A stretch of DNA of 11,126 nt, taken from the NCBI GenBank assembly GCA_036381835.1, contig DASVCA010000200.1, positions 1 through 11,126 on the forward strand. Direction: 5' to 3'. A program made the translations under genes and the position numbers. Below, in pieces: positions 1 through 6,619 of the stretch (positions are counted from its first letter, which is position 1; the number at the start of each line of letters is the position of its first letter). The DNA comes from DASULK01 sp036381835 (GTDB lineage Bacteria; Actinomycetota; Actinomycetes; Mycobacteriales; Micromonosporaceae). Under the pieces are notes generated by a model. The model made no database searches and was not told the DNA's origin. It saw only the letters and a list, made by a program, of their open reading frames with translations.

Positions 1-173
1 CCCGACCCGAGCCCCTTGAAGCTGACGTTTCCCTGATACGCCACCATCGATCCGGTCCGGGCGAAGATCTCGCCGTTCAGCTCGACCTTCACCATCTTGG
101 CGTTCTGCAACCGCATGCCCGGCTGCGCGGACTCCTGCTCCAGATTCTCCGGGGCGAACAAGGCGCTGCGCAT
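1..173 (-). CDS. AIM24 family protein, N-terminal part (cut by window edge)
   Basis: Only the first 57 or so codons are present; the gene runs off the left edge. The translation begins MRSALFAPENLEQE and continues with LQNAKMVKVELNGEIFARTGSMVAYQGNVSFKG in outline: a charged N-terminus, a beta-rich 'K-V-x-L-x-G-x-I-x-A-R-x-G-S-M-V-A-Y-x-G' stretch and a 'F-K-G-L-G-S' turn. This pattern is typical of the AIM24 / TIGR00266 family, a beta-sandwich protein of unclear biochemical role in bacteria. I chose ATG at 173 because GAGGAGG lies about five bases upstream; an in-frame ATG at 191 has no such site. Actinobacteria often carry AIM24 genes in tandem, which cannot be checked here. Family assignment is from recognition of the sequence; function is unknown. 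Confidence 0.75.
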   Translation of the reverse strand, partial: MRSALFAPENLEQESAQPGMRLQNAKMVKVELNGEIFARTGSMVAYQGNVSFKGLGS

Positions 174-250
174 CGCGACCTCCTCAGACATCGGACCCCG
201 ACGGTAGGCGAGCCGCGCAAGACCGCGGGCCGGTCGCCGGACGGCCGGGG

Positions 251-604
251 TCAGGCCCAGCCGAGGTCGTGCAGGCGCTCGTCGTCGATACCGAAGTGGT
301 GGGCGATCTCGTGCACCACGGTGATCGCCACCTCCTCCACCACATCGTCCTCGCTGTCGCAGATCTGCAGGATGGGATTGCGGAAGATGAGGATCCGGTC
401 GGGGAGAACCCCCGAGTAGTCCCAGCCGCGTTCGGTCAACGCGTGCCCCTCGTACAGGCCGAGTAGGCCCGGGTCATCCGCCGGCGGGTCGTCCTCGACG
501 AGGACGACGACGTTGTCCATGAGGGCCAGCAACTCCTCCGGCACCTCGTCGAGAGCCTCGGCGACCAGTTGTTCGAAACGCTCGCGGCTCATCTCGACGG
601 GCAC
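251..604 (-). CDS. Small zincin-like metallopeptidase family protein (DUF1025 type)
   Basis: A 117-residue protein with the zinc-protease signature HEIAHHFGIDD at residues 98-108, giving H98, E99 and H102 of HExxH, plus G105 and an acidic D108 that may complete the metal site (HExxHxxGxxD). The rest is a short acidic N-terminal half (RFEQLVAEALDEVPEEL, residues 9-25) and a 'NVVVLVED' strand at 31-38. The length of about 115-120 residues and the motif near the C-terminus fit the 'metallopeptidase family protein' of actinobacteria (PF06262), a minimal gluzincin-like fold with no established substrate. No signal peptide or membrane segment is seen, so it is cytoplasmic. The start is GTG at 604; an internal ATG at 592 (MSRERFEQ) is a credible alternative, and neither has a clear Shine-Dalgarno. 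It is co-directional with the osmC-like gene 43 bases upstream. Confidence 0.85.
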   Translation of the reverse strand: MPVEMSRERFEQLVAEALDEVPEELLALMDNVVVLVEDDPPADDPGLLGLYEGHALTERGWDYSGVLPDRILIFRNPILQICDSEDDVVEEVAITVVHEIAHHFGIDDERLHDLGWA

Positions 605-647
605 GGTGACATTCTGCCGTACGGAGGGGGTGGTGCCCGCCGTCCGG

Positions 648-1076
648 CTAGGCCAGGCGTGCGGTGAGTCCGATGTCGACCCCGGGGGCGAGCAGCCGCG
701 AGATCGGGCAGTTCGCCTTCGCGTTCTCCGCGTACGACACGAACTCGGGCTCCTCGATGCCGGACACCTCGCCGACCGTGTCCAGCTCGATGCGGGTCAC
801 CGTCTGACCCGCATCGGTCCGGTTGAGGTGGACTTTCGCGGACGTCTCGATCGAGGTGGGTGGGGAGCCGGCGTCGGCCAGCAGTTTGGCCAGGAACTGC
901 GAGAAGCAGGCGGCGTGGGCGGCCCCGACCAGCTCCTCCGGATTGGCACCCGGACCCTCCTCGAACCGGGAGGCGGCCGTGTAGGTCCCCTCGTACCCGC
1001 CTCTGCTGGTGCGGATCATCCCGGAGCCGCTGGTGAAATCGCCCACCCAGCGGGCCTGTGCGGTGCGAATCGGCAT
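648..1076 (-). CDS. OsmC family peroxiredoxin
   Basis: A 142-residue thiol peroxidase of the OsmC/Ohr superfamily, which reduces organic hydroperoxides in the cytoplasm. The family's two redox cysteines are present: C57 in GAAHAACFSQ and C123 in KANCPISRLL. Also present are the preceding NPEELVGAAHAAC block (45-57), with the conserved acidic residues, and R37 at the place of the catalytic arginine. The order NPEEL, AAHAACF, ENAKANCPIS and the lysine-rich N-terminal MPIRTAQARWVGD point to the OsmC subfamily rather than Ohr, whose second cysteine region reads differently. Length is normal for the family. ATG at 1076 has no Shine-Dalgarno, but a TAGCGT element ends seven bases before it, suggesting a leaderless message. 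Transcription is divergent from the membrane-protein gene at 1201. Confidence 0.92.
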   Translation of the reverse strand: MPIRTAQARWVGDFTSGSGMIRTSRGGYEGTYTAASRFEEGPGANPEELVGAAHAACFSQFLAKLLADAGSPPTSIETSAKVHLNRTDAGQTVTRIELDTVGEVSGIEEPEFVSYAENAKANCPISRLLAPGVDIGLTARLA

Positions 1077-1083
1077 GAATCAG

Positions 1084-1089
1084 ACGCTA
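1084..1089 (-). promoter_or_regulatory. Putative -10 element (TAGCGT) for leaderless osmC-like mRNA
   Basis: On the minus strand TAGCGT matches the actinobacterial -10 pattern TAnnnT and is followed by seven bases and then the ATG at 1076, so the predicted transcript would begin at or next to the start codon. There is no GGAGG-like site to offer a leadered alternative. A TTGACC hexamer lies upstream but at 21 bases, which is longer than ideal, so the -35 is uncertain. Confidence 0.4.
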
Positions 1090-1200
1090 GCCGATAGTCT
1101 CGGATCTTGCGGTCAACTGTCGGAAACCACCAGGGACTAGCCTGGGCTGACTTCGACTGCTGTGATTCGAGGGAAACCGGACGGACGGAAGGCCAGCGGC

Positions 1201-1929
1201 ATGCACCACGATGAGCCGACCACGGCGAAGGACAGGGCCGAGGTCGTCGGGGACGCTCGGCCCGAGCAGGGGCACCGACACCCGGTCCGGGGGCATCGCC
1301 TGCTGCGCCGATCCCGGTGGTCGGCCGCGACGCTCGCCGCACTCGGCGCGCTGGCCTTCTTCGCATCCCTGGTCAGCGAGTGGCAACGAACGGTGATCCG
1401 GGTGGACGTCCCAGAGTTCGCCCACGAACAGACGCTGGCAATCGGCATAGCCGAGCTCGTCGGCTGGTCATCGGCTTACCTGCTCAGCGTCCTCATGGTC
1501 ACCGTCTGTGTGGCCCTGGTCCTCTTCGGCCCCGCCGCGGGCCGCGAGCACGTCCGGGTAGCCGGGCTGGCCGCAAGCGGCGTGCTCGCCGGCGTGTTGA
1601 CCGCCATCGTGTTCTACCTGCATAAGCACACCGCGGTGGTGCAACAGCCGTTGTTGCTGCCCTGGGACGAGCAGCTAGAGCTCCTACTCGGGCGGGGAGT
1701 CAGCGTCGCGTTCGTCAGCGTCGGCGCGTACGCGCTCGCCCTGCTACTGGCCCCGTCGGCCCGGTCACCGGAGCGGGTCGGCGTCCGGGACGAGGAGAAC
1801 CCGGCCCATGCGGGATCCGACCGCCGCCCGCCGCCGACGCAGGCATCGGACACCGAAGCAACAAGCGATCCGTTCGACCTCACCGTCGGCCCGTCCACGC
1901 CGTTCGTGCCGTTTCAGCCGAAGGGCTGA
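1201..1929 (+). CDS. Membrane protein of unknown function, four predicted TM helices
   Basis: I do not recognise a family. The 242-residue protein has a charged, His/Arg-rich N-terminal tail (1-40), then four hydrophobic segments at about 41-57 (SAATLAALGALAFFASL), 89-110, 120-140 and 165-184. A Pro/Asp/Thr-rich cytoplasmic-looking tail follows (186-242) and ends FVPFQPKG. A 'SEWQRT' segment follows TM1 and a 'HKHTAVVQQPLLLPWDEQLE' loop lies between TM3 and TM4. Such four-helix orphan proteins are common beside serS in actinobacteria, and nothing here shows catalysis. I chose ATG 1201 because GGAAGG (1187-1192) sits eight bases upstream. An in-frame GTG at 1162 would add 13 residues but has no ribosome site. 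The gene is divergent from osmC and 52 bases before serS. Confidence 0.75.
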   Translation: MHHDEPTTAKDRAEVVGDARPEQGHRHPVRGHRLLRRSRWSAATLAALGALAFFASLVSEWQRTVIRVDVPEFAHEQTLAIGIAELVGWSSAYLLSVLMVTVCVALVLFGPAAGREHVRVAGLAASGVLAGVLTAIVFYLHKHTAVVQQPLLLPWDEQLELLLGRGVSVAFVSVGAYALALLLAPSARSPERVGVRDEENPAHAGSDRRPPPTQASDTEATSDPFDLTVGPSTPFVPFQPKG

Positions 1930-1936
1930 CCCGGCG

Positions 1937-1946
1937 ATATCGATAT
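1937..1946. promoter_or_regulatory. AT-rich 10-bp palindrome upstream of serS
   Basis: ATATCGATAT is a perfect palindrome and one of the few AT-rich islands in this GC-rich window. It lies 36-45 bases before the serS start codon, so if serS is leaderless it occupies about -45 to -36. It could be an operator or simply a melting-prone upstream element; no binding protein can be named. Confidence 0.3.
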
Positions 1947-1967
1947 GAGCCTTGCCGGTCGAGCCGG

Positions 1968-1973
1968 TAGGCT
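1968..1973 (+). promoter_or_regulatory. Putative -10 element (TAGGCT) for leaderless serS mRNA
   Basis: TAGGCT fits TAnnnT and is separated by eight bases from the GTG start at 1982. No Shine-Dalgarno is present before that GTG. The arrangement predicts a transcript starting at the GTG. No good -35 hexamer is visible at 16-19 bases. Confidence 0.4.
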
Positions 1974-1981
1974 CGGCGTTC

Positions 1982-3238
1982 GTGATTGACCTACGCCTGC
2001 TCCGCGAAGATCCCGACGCCATCCGTGCCAGCCAGCGGGCCCGGGGAGAGGCCGAGTCGGCGGTGGACGACCTCCTTCGCGCCGACGAGGAGTGGCGGGC
2101 CGCGGTTCAGCGGTTCGAGGCGCTGCGGGCCGAGCAGAAGCAGCTCGGCAAGCAGATGCCGAAGGCCACCGGGGACGAGAAGGCGGCCCTGCTGGCGCGT
2201 ACCAGAGAACTGTCAGCCGAGGTTAAGGCGGCCGAAGCCGCCGCCGCCGAGGCCGAGCAGGCGCTACGCCGAGCGCAGCTGGCGATCCCGAACCTGGTCG
2301 AGGAGGGTGCGCCACCCGGCGGCGAGGAAGACTTCGTCGTGTTGCGCGAGGTCGGGGACAAGCCGGACATCCCGAATCCCCGGGACCACCTGGAGCTGGG
2401 TGAGGCCCTCGGTGCCATCGACGTCGAGCGTGGCGCGAAGGTGGCCGGCAGCCGCTTCTACTTCCTCACCGGGGTCGGCGCCTTGCTACAGCTCGGCCTG
2501 CTTCAGCTCGCCATGGCACAGGCGGTCGAGTACGGCTTCATCCCGATGATCCCGCCGGTGCTGGTCAAACCGGAATCGATGGAGGGGACCGGATTCCTCG
2601 GCGCTCACGCCAGCGAGGTCTACCGGTTGGAGGCGGACGACCTGTACCTGGTGGGCACCTCGGAGGTGCCGCTCGCCGCCTTCCACAGCAACGAGATCCT
2701 CACGCTGGACACGCCGGTGCGCTACGCCGGTTGGTCGTCCTGCTTCCGCCGTGAGGCCGGCTCGTACGGCAAGGACGTACGCGGGATTCTCCGCGTGCAC
2801 CAGTTCGACAAGGTCGAGATGTTCGCGTTCTGCCGTCCCGAGGAGGCCCACGACGAGCATCTGCGCCTGCTCGCCTGGGAGGAGGAGATGCTCGCCAAGG
2901 TCGAGGTGCCGTACCGGGTGATCGACGTGGCGGCCGGGGACCTGGGCGCCAGCGCCGCGCGCAAGTACGACTGCGAAGCCTGGGTGCCGTCCCAGGGTCG
3001 CTACCGCGAGGTGACCTCGACCTCGAACTGCACCACGTTCCAGGCCCGTCGGCTGAACATCCGCTACCGCGACGAGAGCGGCCGCACCCAGGTCGCCGCG
3101 ACGCTCAACGGCACCCTCGCGACCACCCGTTGGCTGATCCCGATCCTGGAGAACCATCAGCGGCCCGACGGTTCGGTACGGGTGCCGAAGGCGTTGCAGC
3201 CCTACGTCGGTGGCCGCGAGGTGCTCGAACCGCGCTGA
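1982..3238 (+). CDS. serS: Seryl-tRNA synthetase (class II)
   Basis: SerRS (EC 6.1.1.11) activates serine with ATP and charges tRNA-Ser (and tRNA-Sec where present) in the cytoplasm. The 418 residues match the bacterial family length. Residues 1-25 (MIDLRLLREDPDAIRASQ) are the classic SerRS N-terminus. Residues 27-110 are a charged helical hairpin with Ala/Glu/Lys repeats, the tRNA-binding coiled-coil arm. The catalytic core carries the serine-site TSE at 226-228, class II motif 2 at 255-281 (FRREAG, then GILRVHQFDKVE) and motif 3 at about 377-393 (GTLATTRWLIPILENHQ). I start at GTG 1982 because the family begins at this MIDLRLL; an in-frame upstream start at 1952 would add ten residues foreign to the family. 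No Shine-Dalgarno is seen; TAGGCT eight bases upstream suggests leaderless initiation. Confidence 0.97.
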   Translation: MIDLRLLREDPDAIRASQRARGEAESAVDDLLRADEEWRAAVQRFEALRAEQKQLGKQMPKATGDEKAALLARTRELSAEVKAAEAAAAEAEQALRRAQLAIPNLVEEGAPPGGEEDFVVLREVGDKPDIPNPRDHLELGEALGAIDVERGAKVAGSRFYFLTGVGALLQLGLLQLAMAQAVEYGFIPMIPPVLVKPESMEGTGFLGAHASEVYRLEADDLYLVGTSEVPLAAFHSNEILTLDTPVRYAGWSSCFRREAGSYGKDVRGILRVHQFDKVEMFAFCRPEEAHDEHLRLLAWEEEMLAKVEVPYRVIDVAAGDLGASAARKYDCEAWVPSQGRYREVTSTSNCTTFQARRLNIRYRDESGRTQVAATLNGTLATTRWLIPILENHQRPDGSVRVPKALQPYVGGREVLEPR

Positions 3239-3390
3239 CACCGTCGATCGTCGACCAGAACTTCACCGGAAAGTAGTGGTCGCGTCGCGGCATGCGAGAT
3301 ACGGTTGCTGCCCCGTGGTCTCGGCCGATCGACGACCGCCGCTGCCGGAAGGCCGAGCGGCTTCCCGACAGCGGGCGGTGAGGAGGAACC

Positions 3391-4209
3391 ATGCCGCGAT
3401 ACGGACTACCGAAGTTGATCGCCACCGATTTGGACGGCACCCTCGTCCGCAGCGACGACACCGTCTCCGCCTACACCCATGAGGTGCTGCACCGGATCCG
3501 CCGGGCGGGCATCCCGGTGGTCGGCGCCACCGGACGAGGGCCCCGGCTGGCCGAACTGACCCGCAACGACATCCGGGCCGCCGACTTCCTGGTCATGGCC
3601 GGCGGGGGCCGGGTGATCGACCAGAGCAGCACCGGCGAGCCGGTGGTACTGCGTGACGAGCGGTTGTCGGGGGAGGCGCTGGCCAAGGTACTGACGGCGT
3701 TGGAGACGGAGGTCGGGCCGCTGAGCGTGATGGTCGAGGCATTGGACGGGCACAACGATCCGCTGTGGGGCGACCTGGACCCGGCCTGGCCCTACCCGGA
3801 ACGGGTGGTGTTCCGCACCCGGGACGACTGCTGCTCGGTGGATGTGATCAAAGCGTTCGCACGCAGCCCGCGGCACGACGTGGACGAGCTGCTCGCCGTC
3901 GCCCAGCGGGTGATCCCCCCGGCGCTGGCCACGATCACCCAGGCCGGCCTCGGATTCATCGAGATCTGTCCACCGGGCACGGACAAGGCGAGCGGGCTGG
4001 CCGTGATCGCCCGATCCCTCGGCATCGATCCCGGCGACGTGCTCGTGTTCGGTGACATGCCCAACGACCTACCGATGTTCGAGTGGGCCGGTTGGCGACG
4101 GGTAGCCGTGTCGAACGCACACGCCACGGTACGGGCTGCGGCGGACGAGGTCACCCTGCGCAACGACGACGACGGCGTCGCCGTCTGGCTGGATCGACTG
4201 CTGTCGTAG
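3391..4209 (+). CDS. HAD-superfamily hydrolase, Cof/HAD-IIB type (first of a tandem pair)
   Basis: A 272-residue phosphatase of the HAD superfamily, subfamily IIB (Cof-like), which probably hydrolyses sugar phosphates or similar small phosphate esters using Mg2+. All four HAD motifs are visible: motif I DLDGT with nucleophile D13 and acid/base D15; motif II T47 in VGATGRG; motif III K199 in PGTDKASG; motif IV GDMPNDLP with D222 and D226. The cap between motifs II and III (about 85-190) carries the substrate-specificity region; it has an unusual WGDLDPAWPYPERVV segment and a CC pair at 147-148. ATG 3391 is supported by GAGGAGG a few bases upstream. The 152-base gap after serS contains no clear terminator; TACGGT at 3300-3305 is a weak -10 candidate. 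The exact substrate cannot be read from sequence. Confidence 0.93.
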   Translation: MPRYGLPKLIATDLDGTLVRSDDTVSAYTHEVLHRIRRAGIPVVGATGRGPRLAELTRNDIRAADFLVMAGGGRVIDQSSTGEPVVLRDERLSGEALAKVLTALETEVGPLSVMVEALDGHNDPLWGDLDPAWPYPERVVFRTRDDCCSVDVIKAFARSPRHDVDELLAVAQRVIPPALATITQAGLGFIEICPPGTDKASGLAVIARSLGIDPGDVLVFGDMPNDLPMFEWAGWRRVAVSNAHATVRAAADEVTLRNDDDGVAVWLDRLLS

Positions 4210-4249
4210 GCGCTGTGCGACGTCTGCCGCGACCGTACCCGGGCGGCGG

Positions 4250-4255
4250 TAGTCT
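4250..4255 (+). promoter_or_regulatory. Putative -10 element (TAGTCT) for leaderless second HAD gene
   Basis: TAGTCT matches TAnnnT, seven bases before ATG 4263, with no ribosome-binding sequence between. This implies the second HAD gene has its own promoter within the 53-base gap rather than relying only on read-through from the first. Confidence 0.4.
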
Positions 4256-4262
4256 CGCGACG

Positions 4263-5069
4263 ATGGGACACCTGCCCCGCCTGATCGCCACCGATCTCGA
4301 CGGCACACTGCTGCGCGACGATGAGTCGATCAGCGCACGCACCGCCGATCTGCTCGACCGGCTGACCGCCGAAGGTCGGCAGGTCGTGCTCGTCACCGGC
4401 CGCCCGATCCGGTGGCTGCAGCGGGTGTACGAGCAGCTGTCCATGCCGCTGCCGGCGATCTGCGCCAACGGCGCGGTGGTCTACGACCCGGTCGAGGACC
4501 GGGTGCTGCGCACGCATCCGCTCTCGCCGGGCAGGCTCGCCGAAGTGGTACGGCGGTTGCGGGCCGAGGTGCCCGAGGTGCGCTTCGCGGTGGAGGTGAC
4601 CGACGGCCGCGAGCTGTGGCATGAGACCGGCTATCCGGTGTACCGGCAGGACGAGCCGGTGCGACTCGTGGATACCCCGGAGGAGCTGTTCTCCGCGCCC
4701 GCGGTCAAGCTGCTCGCCCGCTCCGGGGATCACGACGCGGAGACGTTCGTGCGACTGGTCGCCGGCGCGGTGCAGGGCCTTGCGGAGGCCACCCACTCCT
4801 CGTACTCCGGGCTGGTCGAGATCTCCGCGATGGGCGTGACCAAGGCCGCGGGCCTGGCCTGGTTCTGCGACCGGCACGGGCTGTCGGCCGACGACGTGCT
4901 CGCATTCGGCGACATGCCCAACGACCTACCCATGCTGACCTGGGCCGGGCGGGCCGTGGCGGTCGCGAACGCGCACCCCGCGGTACGGGAGATCGTCCAC
5001 GATGTGGCGCCGACGAACGACGAGGACGGGGTCGCCGCGTACCTGGAGCGGCTCTTCCCGCCGGCCTGA
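4263..5069 (+). CDS. HAD-superfamily hydrolase, Cof/HAD-IIB type (second of a tandem pair)
   Basis: A 268-residue paralogue of the gene just upstream, with the same motif set: D11 and D13 in TDLDGTL, T45 in LVTGRP, K194 in GVTKAAGL, and D217 and D221 in FGDMPNDLP. It is the more canonical Cof-type protein, having the family's ICANGAVVYD block (66-75) and ISAMGVTKAAGL before motif IV. It is expected to be a cytoplasmic Mg2+-dependent phosphatase on sugar or cofactor phosphates. The open frame extends upstream to 4083, inside the preceding gene, but ATG 4263 matches the family start (MGHLPRLIATDLDGT) and follows a TAGTCT -10 at seven bases. There is no Shine-Dalgarno. It ends 33 bases from the stop of the convergent bpa gene, with no strong terminator in the gap. 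Confidence 0.93.
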   Translation: MGHLPRLIATDLDGTLLRDDESISARTADLLDRLTAEGRQVVLVTGRPIRWLQRVYEQLSMPLPAICANGAVVYDPVEDRVLRTHPLSPGRLAEVVRRLRAEVPEVRFAVEVTDGRELWHETGYPVYRQDEPVRLVDTPEELFSAPAVKLLARSGDHDAETFVRLVAGAVQGLAEATHSSYSGLVEISAMGVTKAAGLAWFCDRHGLSADDVLAFGDMPNDLPMLTWAGRAVAVANAHPAVREIVHDVAPTNDEDGVAAYLERLFPPA

Positions 5070-5102
5070 CCGCCCCGGGCCGCAACGCCCGACGAAGGCT
5101 GC

Positions 5103-5687
5103 CTACAGGTACTGGCCCGGCGCGTGTCCCTCGCCGGGTGAGACCGCGATGTTCGGCATGCCGGGTACCGCGCCGCCGGTCGGAAGGGCCTGCCGACCCG
5201 CCCGCATCTGCTCAAGCTGCAGCCGGGCCGCCATCTGCTGCGCCACCAGCGCCGCCTGGATGCCGTGGAACAGCCCCTCGAGCCAGCCGACCAACTGCGC
5301 CTGGGCGACCCGCAACTCGCCCTCGGTCGGGGTGGCGTCCTCACTGAACGGCAGCGAGATCCGGATCAGCTCCTCGGTCAGCTCCGGTGCCAGGCCTTCC
5401 TTCAGCTCGGCGATCGACCGCTCGTGGATCTCCCGCAGTCGGTGCCGGCTCGCTTCGTCGAGCGGTGCGGAGCGCACCTCCTCCAGCAACTGCTTGATCA
5501 TCGTGCCGATCCGCATGACCTTGGCCGGTTGTTCGATCAGCCGGCTCGGGTCCTCGCTCGCGGATTCGCCGTCGGTCTGCACGGTGCCGACCGGCCGCCC
5601 GTCGGGGCCCACCACCACCACCGTGCCCGGTCCACGGTCCTGTGGGACGTGCTCGTTCTCTTCTGGAGTACGCGGGTCGTCGGTCAT
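5103..5687 (-). CDS. bpa: Bacterial proteasome activator Bpa/PafE
   Basis: Bpa (PafE; Rv3780 in M. tuberculosis) is an ATP-independent ring-forming activator that opens the 20S proteasome gate and promotes degradation of unfolded proteins such as HspR. The 194-residue product shows the family core: IEQPAKVMRIGTMIKQLLEEV (51-71), APLDEASRHRLREIH (74-88) and AQAQLVGWLEGLFHGIQAAL (128-147), which build a four-helix bundle. An acidic, disordered N-terminus (1-48) precedes the core. A Gly/Pro-rich flexible tail (165-190) ends in GQYL (191-194), the C-terminal proteasome-docking motif. ATG 5687 is preceded by GGGAAG about eight bases away; an in-frame ATG at 5705 lies inside a palindrome and would add six residues. 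The gene is divergent from the hydrolase gene and convergent with the second HAD gene. prcA/prcB are not in this window. Confidence 0.95.
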   Translation of the reverse strand: MTDDPRTPEENEHVPQDRGPGTVVVVGPDGRPVGTVQTDGESASEDPSRLIEQPAKVMRIGTMIKQLLEEVRSAPLDEASRHRLREIHERSIAELKEGLAPELTEELIRISLPFSEDATPTEGELRVAQAQLVGWLEGLFHGIQAALVAQQMAARLQLEQMRAGRQALPTGGAVPGMPNIAVSPGEGHAPGQYL

Positions 5688-5698
5688 GTGCCTATCTT

Positions 5699-5710
5699 CC
5701 CGCATGCGGG
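5699..5710. promoter_or_regulatory. Perfect 12-bp palindrome between bpa and hydrolase genes
   Basis: CCCGCATGCGGG reads the same on both strands and sits in the 54-base divergent intergenic region. It is 12 bases before the bpa ATG and about 31 bases before the hydrolase ATG, placing it near -35 of the hydrolase if that message is leaderless. It is a candidate operator for a dimeric regulator acting on both genes; the regulator is unknown. Confidence 0.35.
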
Positions 5711-5729
5711 CGCGGACCGGCGGATGGGA

Positions 5730-5735
5730 TAGCGT
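5730..5735 (+). promoter_or_regulatory. Putative -10 element (TAGCGT) for leaderless hydrolase mRNA
   Basis: TAGCGT matches TAnnnT and is identical to the hexamer before the osmC-like gene. Six bases separate it from ATG 5742, and no Shine-Dalgarno is present. Confidence 0.4.
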
Positions 5736-5741
5736 GCAATC

Positions 5742-6572
5742 ATGCCCGCCGACCCCCGCTCGGTGCTGACCCGCCCCGCGTGCGCCCCGGATGCCCAGGT
5801 CCGCTACGGCGAGCATCCGGATCAGATCGCCGACATCCGGCTGCCCGCGACCGGTGTCACCGAGGCGACGCCGCTGGTGATCGTGGTACACGGCGGGTTC
5901 TGGCGGGCCGAGTACGACCGCAGCCACACCGGACCACTGGCCGCCGATCTGGCGGCGCGCGGTTATCTGGTGGCGCAGCTCGAGTATCGGCGTACCGGGC
6001 AGGGCGGCGGCTGGCCCGCGACGTTCGACGATGTCGCCGCCGGGGTGCAGGCCCTGCCCGGGTTGGTCGCGGCCACCCTGGGTCGCCCGGACCTGGGCAA
6101 TCGACCGGCGGTTCTGCTCGGTCACTCCGCCGGGGGTCATCTCGCGCTGTGGTGTGCCGCCGAACTGCCCGAGCGTGTGGCCGGGGTGCTGGCGCTCGCG
6201 CCGGTGGCGGACCTCGCCGAGGCGTACCGGTTGAACCTCGACGAGGATGCGGTGGCCGCGCTGCTCGGCGCCGGGCCGGACCTCGTGCCGGACCGGTATG
6301 CGCGGGCCGACCCCGCGCGACGTGTTCCCCTGCCGGTGCGGACCGTTATCGTGCATGGTGCCAAGGACCTTCAGGTGCCGATCGAGATCAGTCGCAGGTA
6401 TGTTGATCTCGCCCGCACCGCCGGTTCAGACATCTCACTGGTCGAACTGCCAGAAGCGGAGCATTTCGGGCTGATCGACCCGGAGTCCCAGGTCTGGACC
6501 GTGGTGACAGCAGCATTACATTCGCTTCGCGACCCGTTCCCGCGGATTGACGCCGGGTCGCACGGCAGGTAA
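5742..6572 (+). CDS. Alpha/beta hydrolase (kynurenine formamidase/esterase-like)
   Basis: A 276-residue serine hydrolase. The oxyanion-hole motif HGGFW is at residues 50-54, the nucleophile elbow GHSAGGH is at 127-133 with S129, and the likely triad partners are D209 in HGAKDLQVP and H241 in EAEHFGLID. The pattern HGGFW, EYRR (81-84) and GHSAGGHLALW resembles the short esterase/lipase and kynurenine-formamidase-like group (BD-FAE / alpha-beta hydrolase 3), which acts on small acyl esters or amides. No kynurenine-pathway genes are nearby, so a formamidase role is unsupported and the substrate is open. No signal peptide is seen; it is probably cytoplasmic. ATG 5742 follows a TAGCGT element at six bases. 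The lipoprotein gene starts 47 bases downstream on the same strand and could share the transcript. Confidence 0.9.
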   Translation: MPADPRSVLTRPACAPDAQVRYGEHPDQIADIRLPATGVTEATPLVIVVHGGFWRAEYDRSHTGPLAADLAARGYLVAQLEYRRTGQGGGWPATFDDVAAGVQALPGLVAATLGRPDLGNRPAVLLGHSAGGHLALWCAAELPERVAGVLALAPVADLAEAYRLNLDEDAVAALLGAGPDLVPDRYARADPARRVPLPVRTVIVHGAKDLQVPIEISRRYVDLARTAGSDISLVELPEAEHFGLIDPESQVWTVVTAALHSLRDPFPRIDAGSHGR

Positions 6573-6619
6573 AACGCCGGTAGGCCGTGACCGGCCCGAA
6601 ATTCGAGGAGGAACAGCCC

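Noticed and set aside
2486..3241. A 251-codon minus-strand open frame opposite serS
   Set aside because: It is antisense to the SerRS catalytic core, whose motifs are all intact.
3239..3390. Possible tRNA-Ser or terminator in the largest intergenic gap after serS
   Set aside because: I see no tRNA arms or acceptor pattern. The only inverted repeats are short (5-6 bp), so I make no call beyond a weak TACGGT -10 candidate.
4083..4262. Upstream in-frame extension of the second HAD gene into the first
   Set aside because: The added residues are a shadow of the first HAD gene, and the family begins at the DLDGT-proximal ATG 4263.
3792..4877. A 361-codon minus-strand open frame across both HAD genes
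   Set aside because: It is antisense to two clear HAD phosphatases with all catalytic motifs; the translation is low in recognisable structure.
5070..5102. Terminator between the second HAD gene and bpa
   Set aside because: No stem of useful length is visible in the 33 bases.
5688..6356. Upstream extension of the bpa frame to 417 residues
   Set aside because: The extension is antisense to the alpha/beta hydrolase and unlike the Bpa family N-terminus; MTDDPRT at 5687 is the natural start.
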